Below are positions 59,023-64,000 of a stretch of 64,000 nt of DNA, piece by piece (position 1 is the first letter of the stretch; every line of letters begins with the position of its first letter). The stretch covers positions 124,001-188,000 of the forward strand of contig NZ_SKFG01000001.1 in NCBI RefSeq assembly GCF_004344915.1, read 5' to 3'. The stretch comes from Paenibacillus albiflavus (GTDB lineage Bacteria > Bacillota > Bacilli > Paenibacillales > NBRC-103111). Made by a program: the position numbers and the translations under genes. The notes under the pieces are model-generated. The model did no database searches. It was not told the origin of the DNA and worked only from the letters and a program-made list of their open reading frames with translations.

Positions 59023-59135
59023 ACATACACTCTCCACGTATGAAACTTATACACCGATATTACATTACCATTTATTTGAAGCTCATTAAGTACAACGCAT
59101 CTACCCCTAGCAAGGTTGCATCATTTATAAAAAAA

Positions 59136-59765
59136 TTAATACAATCGCTTTTCATACGTTTCTTTGAGAGATTTCTCAACGTCCTCAGCAGTTAGCCCTT
59201 CCAAATTGGCATGATCCGCCAGAATTCTAGCCACAGAGGGAAGCTTCTCTTTCGTTGGCCATGTATTCAACTGCCACAACTTCGAGCGTTTGAATGCTTT
59301 CGCACAGTGGATATAGCATTCCTCAACCTCAACGCCTATCCCTAGCAATGGTGCTTTATCATTTACTTTCATCTGATCAAGTACATTTGCATCACGTATA
59401 ATGCAGGCCTTTCCATTAATTCGTAGCGTTTCTTCCAGCCCAGGAATTAGAAAAATAAGACCTATTTTCGGATTACTCAAAATATTTAGCATGGAATCCA
59501 TTCTGCGGTTACCTGGGCGCTCAGGAATAACAAGATGCCAATCATCCATTACATAGACGAATCCTGGACTATCCCCACGTGGCGATACATCACACTCACC
59601 GTTTGCGTCTGCCGTAGATAGGAAGGCTATTGGCGATTGTGCTAGAAACCTGCGACAATGCTCATCCAAATGCGTAATGGATTTATTCTTCACTACTTCA
59701 CTCGGATATCCTAATAAATCTCTAAGCTCTTGCTCTGTAGTAATTTGATTTTGAAAAAATGTCAT
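59136..59765 (-). CDS. pyridoxamine 5'-phosphate oxidase-family FMN protein
   Basis: A 209-residue split-barrel flavoprotein of the MSMEG_1061-like group: RFLAQSPIAFLSTADANGECDVSPRGDSPGFV near residue 40, then IPERPGNRRMDSMLNILSNPKIGLIFLIPG and LRINGKACI. These bind FMN or F420-like cofactors and act on small redox substrates, usually unknown. ATG at 59765 follows GGGGAA by 7 bases. Confidence 0.88.
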   Translation of the reverse strand: MTFFQNQITTEQELRDLLGYPSEVVKNKSITHLDEHCRRFLAQSPIAFLSTADANGECDVSPRGDSPGFVYVMDDWHLVIPERPGNRRMDSMLNILSNPKIGLIFLIPGLEETLRINGKACIIRDANVLDQMKVNDKAPLLGIGVEVEECYIHCAKAFKRSKLWQLNTWPTKEKLPSVARILADHANLEGLTAEDVEKSLKETYEKRLY

Positions 59766-59803
59766 CCGAATCTTCCCCCTATTTAAATACAATACCGAAA
59801 AAA

Positions 59804-59829
59804 AGCCAGCTGAGATTCCCCAGCTGACT
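59804..59829 (-). terminator. aldo-keto reductase gene terminator
   Basis: AGCCAGCTG and CAGCTGACT arms with G/C extension run into TTTTTTTC on the minus strand, 14 bases past the reductase stop. Confidence 0.85.
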
Positions 59830-59842
59830 CTTGATTCTGATC

Positions 59843-60688
59843 CTATTTCAAGAAATTAGCGGTTTCTGGGTCTGGACCAATACGCTCATTCTTGTTGAGT
59901 GCGTCAATTTTAGCCATATCTTCAGCAGAAATTTCAAAATCAAAAATATCCGCATTTTCGGCAATACGAGCTGCTTTAATGGATTTCGGAATCGTTACGA
60001 CGCCATTTTGCAGATCCCAACGCAGAATAATTTGTGCTGTTGATTTATTGTACTTATTCGCAAGCTCTACTAAGGTTGACTCATCTAATAGAACACCTTG
60101 TTTAAGCGGGGACCAAGCTTCAAACTGAATATTTTTGTCCTTGCAATAAGCATGAAGTTCAGTTTGTGTCAGATGCGGATGATACTCCACTTGGTTCACC
60201 ATCGGCACGATTTCAGCATCTTTGAGCAAATCTTCCATATGGGAGATGTGGAAGTTACTTACACCAATTGCTCTAATGCGACCTGCTTTATATAGGGTCT
60301 CCAGTGCTCTCCAGCCTTCTTTATAAGTACCCATCGCCCAGTGAATCAAATAAAGATCCAAGTATTCAAGACCGAGTCTTTGTAAGCTCGCTTCATATGC
60401 AGCAAGTGCATCTTCATATGCAAGATCGGTTACCCATACTTTGGAAGTAATAAATAAATCCTCACGGGATAATCCAGTAGCTGCCAGACCTTCACGAATT
60501 CCTTGTCCAACGCCTTCTTCATTCTTATAGATAGCTGCTGTATCAATACTTCTGTAACCTTGCTTGATAGCTTCTCGAACAGCAGAAACTGCTTCATCTC
60601 CATCTTGTACCTTAAACACACCAAGACCAAACCAAGGCATTTTCACGCCATTATGTAATACGGTAGTATCCTGCAAGCTTTGTACCAT
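59843..60688 (-). CDS. aldo/keto reductase (YtbE/YvgN-like)
   Basis: A 281-residue NADPH-dependent carbonyl reductase. Signatures: GYRSIDTAAIYKNEEGVGQGI near residue 45 with the catalytic Asp and Tyr, LFITSKVWVTDL with the Lys, LYLIHWAMGTYKEGWRALE with the His, and VTIPKSIKAARIAEN for NADP phosphate. It probably clears glyoxals and other aldehydes as its Bacillus relatives do. Confidence 0.93.
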   Translation of the reverse strand: MVQSLQDTTVLHNGVKMPWFGLGVFKVQDGDEAVSAVREAIKQGYRSIDTAAIYKNEEGVGQGIREGLAATGLSREDLFITSKVWVTDLAYEDALAAYEASLQRLGLEYLDLYLIHWAMGTYKEGWRALETLYKAGRIRAIGVSNFHISHMEDLLKDAEIVPMVNQVEYHPHLTQTELHAYCKDKNIQFEAWSPLKQGVLLDESTLVELANKYNKSTAQIILRWDLQNGVVTIPKSIKAARIAENADIFDFEISAEDMAKIDALNKNERIGPDPETANFLK

Positions 60689-60849
60689 ATATCATTACCT
60701 CCATCAATTCGATTTCCTGCCAACAATGCCGGGTATTCGTTAAAAAAGATAACGCTTTTTTATCACATTGCACCAATATTATACCATTTCTGTGTAAAGC
60801 GAACAATGTGGACGAGGATCTAAACAACAGGCCAGATTGGCCTGAGTTG

Positions 60850-61614
60850 TCATATATCCTTGTGTCGAAAGCTCCATACAGCCAAAATCGACGTGAGCAA
60901 GCTCCAAATAATTAGAATAAGGAAAGCTGTTACAATTCCCGTGTATTCTATACTGCCACTCTGTGCCACCCCTGAAAGTGAGTGTATAGCGGATGCGGGT
61001 AATATCGGCACAATAACATCCTGAATAGATCCCGGAAAAAGCTCTGCGATGGCAGGAAGGAACAACACCACGAGCGGAATGACGATGCCAGCTGCTGTAT
61101 TTCTTGACAAAAATGCAGCGCTAACTGTAAGCCAAATATAAAATAGCGGCATAGCAACGCATCCAGCGACGAACTGCCAGACCTCAGATGCCGGGAGTGT
61201 CTGCCCGTGGATAGCTGAAAGCATTAGCTGTCCATTGCCAAGCACAATGAGAGCGACAATCACGCCTACCACTAATGACAAAGAGAAGTATGTCAGGAGC
61301 TTTGCAACAAAGTAACGGGTTCGGTCAGGTGTAGCTGTTAGATAGGTTTGTATCGTTTTTCCCTGAAATTCTCTGCCTATCTGGACGGCGGTAAAAAAAA
61401 TGAGCAGGATGGTGACTACATCTACGCCGAGCATATTGACCTCAATGACCGACATTGGTTTAAGCTCGGACAACGCCTTGTTTTGGGTTATTTCTGTTGT
61501 AAAAGCAAGCACAAGTCCCATTAAAATGCTGAAAATCATTGCAATCGGTAAATAAAGCCGTGAGGATTTAGGAAACCATATTTTCTCCCACTCTGCACGA
61601 ATAGCCTGTATCAT
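60850..61614 (-). CDS. ABC-2-type transporter permease
   Basis: A 254-residue membrane protein with six predicted helices, typical of ABC-2/BcrB-like permeases: a first helix YLPIAMIFSILMGLVLAF, then the amphipathic TAVQIGREFQGKTIQTYLTATPDRTRYFVAKLLTYF coupling segment. It follows the ATPase by 20 bases and is last in the MerR-ATPase-permease operon. Substrate, possibly a peptide antibiotic, is inference. Confidence 0.87.
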   Translation of the reverse strand: MIQAIRAEWEKIWFPKSSRLYLPIAMIFSILMGLVLAFTTEITQNKALSELKPMSVIEVNMLGVDVVTILLIFFTAVQIGREFQGKTIQTYLTATPDRTRYFVAKLLTYFSLSLVVGVIVALIVLGNGQLMLSAIHGQTLPASEVWQFVAGCVAMPLFYIWLTVSAAFLSRNTAAGIVIPLVVLFLPAIAELFPGSIQDVIVPILPASAIHSLSGVAQSGSIEYTGIVTAFLILIIWSLLTSILAVWSFRHKDI

Positions 61615-61634
61615 TGTATCAGCTCCCCATTATC

Positions 61635-62546
61635 TTAATTGAGATTAATGCCTTTATAGTCTGTTTTTCCGTCTACCAATTCGGAAAAAAGCTGTTCCAG
61701 TGAAGGCTGATACTTTACCAGCTCGTAAATATGAATGCCGTAGGCAAAAGCAATATCTCCAATACGTCGTATGTCCATTTTCCGTACATGAAGGATCTCC
61801 GATTCCGGCACATCAACCCCCGCACCATGTTCTATCAGCGCTTTCTTCAGTAAAGGCGTGTTGCTCGACTGCACTTGCACATAAGAGCTAAAGCTTTCGT
61901 TCTGCATTTCGTCCATACCCATATCGGCAATCAATTCACCACGTGCAAGCACAATGATCCTGTCAGCTATTTCCTGAACCTCACTGAGTAGATGGCTTGA
62001 GATCAGAACGGCCTTGCCTTGCTTTGCTAAATCCCCGAGCAAATTTCGAAGCCAGTGAATACCTTCCACATCCAAACCGTTAAATGGTTCGTCCATCATG
62101 ATCGTTTCAGGGTCGCCTATAAGGCTACCTGCAATGCCAATCCTCTGCTTCATACCAAGGGAGAACTCCTTAATTTTTTTATCCGCAACCTTGTGTAATC
62201 CCACAAAACCAAGAAGTTCATCCACTCTGCTTTTATTTATCCCAGCGGCAGTTGCTAAGATCGTAAGATGCTGCCGTGGCGTCAGCCGTCCATCTATGGC
62301 GCTGGCATCCACCATTGCGCCAATTTTACTCAAAGGCTGTTCCAGTGCAGCGTAAAGTTTTCCAGCAACGGAAATGCTACCGGAGGTTGGGGCGGCCAAG
62401 CCCAGAATCATGCGCATGGTCGTCGTTTTACCCGCTCCGTTAGGACCAAGAAAACCAGTGATCACACCGGGATGTAGATATAAACTGATGTTGTTTACAG
62501 CGGTTTTATCAGCAAATTTCTTTGTCACATTCGTTAGTTGTATCAT
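61635..62546 (-). CDS. ABC transporter ATP-binding protein (BcrA-like)
   Basis: A 303-residue ATPase. Walker A is FLGPNGAGKTTTM near residue 37, the signature is KEFSLGMKQRIGIAGSL near 134, Walker B is TIMMDEPFNGLDV near 158, and a C-terminal extension of about 80 residues follows, as in BcrA/drug-export ATPases. ATG at 62546 is chosen because AAGGAAGG lies just upstream; the upstream extension overlaps the MerR gene. Pairs with the next permease. Confidence 0.92.
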   Translation of the reverse strand: MIQLTNVTKKFADKTAVNNISLYLHPGVITGFLGPNGAGKTTTMRMILGLAAPTSGSISVAGKLYAALEQPLSKIGAMVDASAIDGRLTPRQHLTILATAAGINKSRVDELLGFVGLHKVADKKIKEFSLGMKQRIGIAGSLIGDPETIMMDEPFNGLDVEGIHWLRNLLGDLAKQGKAVLISSHLLSEVQEIADRIIVLARGELIADMGMDEMQNESFSSYVQVQSSNTPLLKKALIEHGAGVDVPESEILHVRKMDIRRIGDIAFAYGIHIYELVKYQPSLEQLFSELVDGKTDYKGINLN

Positions 62547-62572
62547 CGTCTTTCCTTCCTTCCTTCCGTACA

Positions 62573-63352
62573 TCAATCTGCGGTTTTAAGATGTAAGTCG
62601 TTATTAGCGGAATAGATACTAAATGCATTTTCAATATAACGTTTGGCTGACTCCATCATTTCTTCGTTTTGTCCGATCATCCGATTTTCAAGGTTAAGTT
62701 CAGATAAATGTTTGAGTAATTCCATATTGCCGCCCGTAAAGGATACTATGGTTTCCCCCCAACGTCTTGCTAAATCCTGTGCCAATGGGTTGTTAGGTGA
62801 AATGTTGTCATGATGCAGGATGGTTGCTTCGATCAAAATTTCTTTCCATTTATGATAAAATATTTGGATGGGTTCGATGTCTTGAAAATGCGGAGAAAGC
62901 AAGTCCTGTTGTTCCTTCGTCAGCATCTGAGGGGCATGCGAAAAAATATCGTCCCCAGGTAAAGCACTAAGAAACCGGAGCAGCACATGAAATGGAGGCT
63001 CTTTTCCTGCCTCAATCATTTTGGACATTATGCCAATTGTGGCAAACGACGTATGCAAATGCTCTATTCTTTGCAGCAAAAGCAATTGCTGATTTTTAAA
63101 CATTTCCAGTAGTTCCTTCGTACCTGGCTGAAGTAAAAGCTGCTCCTTAATCTGGTCTAATGAAAAATCAAGAGACTTATAAAATACAATCTGCTCAAGG
63201 CGGATTAAATCGTCCTGCGTATAATATCGGCGCCCACCTTCCGTCCTTCCCGAAGAAGGCAATAGCCCGATATTGTCATAATGCTGAACTGCACGAATCG
63301 TTAGACCCGCAGCAGAAGCGATCTCACCGCTTGTGTATCTCTTTTCGTTCAT
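62573..63352 (-). CDS. MerR-family regulator with TipAS-like domain
   Basis: A 259-residue regulator. An N-terminal MerR helix-turn-helix (YTSGEIASAAGLTIRAVQHYDNIGLLP, residues 6-32), the wing GGRRYYTQDDLIRLEQI and a dimer coiled coil to about residue 110 are followed by a C-terminal helical domain resembling TipAS, which binds thiopeptide antibiotics in TipA. It heads the ABC operon; its promoter has the 19-base spacer of MerR-controlled genes. Confidence 0.9.
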   Translation of the reverse strand: MNEKRYTSGEIASAAGLTIRAVQHYDNIGLLPSSGRTEGGRRYYTQDDLIRLEQIVFYKSLDFSLDQIKEQLLLQPGTKELLEMFKNQQLLLLQRIEHLHTSFATIGIMSKMIEAGKEPPFHVLLRFLSALPGDDIFSHAPQMLTKEQQDLLSPHFQDIEPIQIFYHKWKEILIEATILHHDNISPNNPLAQDLARRWGETIVSFTGGNMELLKHLSELNLENRMIGQNEEMMESAKRYIENAFSIYSANNDLHLKTAD

Positions 63353-63373
63353 ATTAATTCCTCCTCACAAACA

Positions 63374-63404
63374 ATATATTTCATTACGTAGCGTAATGAG
63401 CAAG
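63374..63404 (-). promoter_or_regulatory. MerR-type promoter with dyad in a 19-base spacer
   Basis: TATATT (63374-63379) and TTGCTC (63399-63404) are 19 bases apart on the minus strand, longer than normal. The spacer holds CATTACG-TAG-CGTAATG (63383-63399), a perfect 7-bp dyad with the geometry of MerR operators. Autoregulation of the ABC operon is expected. Confidence 0.8.
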
Positions 63405-63434
63405 CGATATTTTAAGTTATGTCAAAATCGGGCA

Positions 63435-63474
63435 CAACAAAGCCGCCCTTAATCCTATTAAGGCGGCTTTGTTG
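63435..63474 (-). terminator. terminator upstream of the MerR operon
   Basis: An ACAACAAAGCCGCC stem with GGCGGCTTTGTTGT, nearly perfect, 15-20 bases past the stop of the partial gene on its right. Confidence 0.88.
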
Positions 63475-63493
63475 TAATGCAATAACTCATTCG

Positions 63494-64000
63494 TCAAGAA
63501 GTAACGATTAAGCTCGCTGTATGTTCATCTAACAACGTACGGCTATACGCTGCAATTTCCTTATATGGAATCCCATAATATCGATCAAGTGCTTTTATTT
63601 GGCCATCCCCCCAGAATTGTTTATCTAGAGCAGTTATGATTTGATACGAAGCATGACTATGTGGAAAGCACTCATCTTCCTTAGCTTCTTGCGCAAATTT
63701 AATCAAGCATTCAGCATCTTGATAATATATCAGCTCAACTAACTTGGCGCGATACTCCAAATCCACTTGCGCCATATTCGGATACATACGCATGTCCATC
63801 AAATGTTGGCCTTCGTGCTTCAGATAAGATACGAGGAAGGCATCTTTATGAAGGATGTGTTTATACCTGTTATAGACGCAATAAAGTCCGTGAGAAGTAG
63901 CCCAGCCACCAGTGGAACCCCACCCAAAACTTGCAAAATGCAGCCAGCTAAGCATTAGAAAATGATGCATAAAATTCACAATAACGGTTTGCTCTCCATA
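63494..64000 (-). CDS. uncharacterised protein, 5' end outside the window
   Basis: The frame is open to the right edge, so at least 168 residues are seen and the N-terminus is missing; a GTG at 63979 is inside the frame but not clearly the start. It contains LKHEGQHLMD, an HExxH-type zinc motif, in a block with several His and Met (MHHFLMLSWLHF), then helical segments rich in Glu and Tyr. A metalloprotease-like or metal-binding role is possible. Family not recognised. Confidence 0.7.
   Translation of the reverse strand, partial: YGEQTVIVNFMHHFLMLSWLHFASFGWGSTGGWATSHGLYCVYNRYKHILHKDAFLVSYLKHEGQHLMDMRMYPNMAQVDLEYRAKLVELIYYQDAECLIKFAQEAKEDECFPHSHASYQIITALDKQFWGDGQIKALDRYYGIPYKEIAAYSRTLLDEHTASLIVTS

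Noticed and set aside
1-64000. CRISPR arrays, tRNA or rRNA genes, insertion sequences, prophage
   Set aside because: No regularly spaced repeats, no tRNA cloverleaf or rRNA sequence noticed, and no transposase or phage structural proteins in any frame.

Overview
The window looks like chromosome from a low-to-moderate GC, endospore-forming Bacillales, most likely Paenibacillus or a close relative. The signs are AGGAGG-type ribosome binding sites, a T-box leader, a ydaO-type c-di-AMP riboswitch, a sigma-G-like promoter before a PdaA-type deacetylase, a YmaF-like protein behind a sigma-K-like promoter, and DUF3889, YpsA, KimA and ECF41 families. I see no rRNA, tRNA, CRISPR array, phage or insertion sequence. 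The genus is an inference from gene content.

Layout. 0-4 kb: end of a LacI-family repressor convergent with ribokinase (operator visible), then a TetR - oleate hydratase - small beta-rich protein unit. 4-16.4 kb, nearly all on the minus strand: a cell-envelope block. It holds an acyltransferase-3 and a divergent Lgt behind a BlaI-type operator, a short M56 peptidase and BlaI behind a second copy of that operator, UppP, two MgtE transporters, two SEDS glycosyltransferases (RodA/FtsW type), an FG-GAP-like lipoprotein and a two-component system. 16.4-18.4 kb: a small-ORF unit with a structured repeat, a HAD phosphatase and a Crp/Fnr regulator. 18.4-23.6 kb: an acyl-CoA catabolic operon (split AtuA, acyl-CoA dehydrogenase, enoyl-CoA hydratase, carboxyltransferase). 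23.7-31.9 kb: pdaA, T-box-controlled asd, kimA with riboswitch, a bicupin oxalate decarboxylase, and a Bcr/CflA pump behind a possible leader peptide. 32-42.7 kb: AlaX, a MazG-like protein, a methyltransferase, a DUF6530-like/MFS/MoxR/VWA operon, an orphan ModA and an ECF41 sigma with its AhpD-like partner. 42.7-60.7 kb: an accessory stretch of small mostly single-gene units, with nine GNAT acetyltransferases in 15.5 kb, DinB proteins, VanZ, VanW, LCP, HIT, YpsA and a truncated cstA. 60.8-64 kb: MerR - ABC ATPase - permease, and a gene cut by the window edge.

How the parts connect. Three promoters (before the lipoprotein/SEDS operon, before the mgtE pair, and 35 kb away before the LCP gene) share one composite element: TTAAC, then ATAACC-TTTT, then TATA(A/G)AATA exactly 18 bases after ATAACC. 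The OmpR-type two-component system beside the first copy is the obvious candidate controller, so this may be a small envelope regulon. Separately, two matching 19-bp BlaI-type palindromes join blaI/M56 and lgt/acyltransferase into one regulon with no beta-lactamase in view. A structured 88-89 bp element occurs twice, each time just downstream of a terminator and upstream of a start codon (kimA, and a 39-codon ORF). These three are the best candidates for undescribed regulation here.
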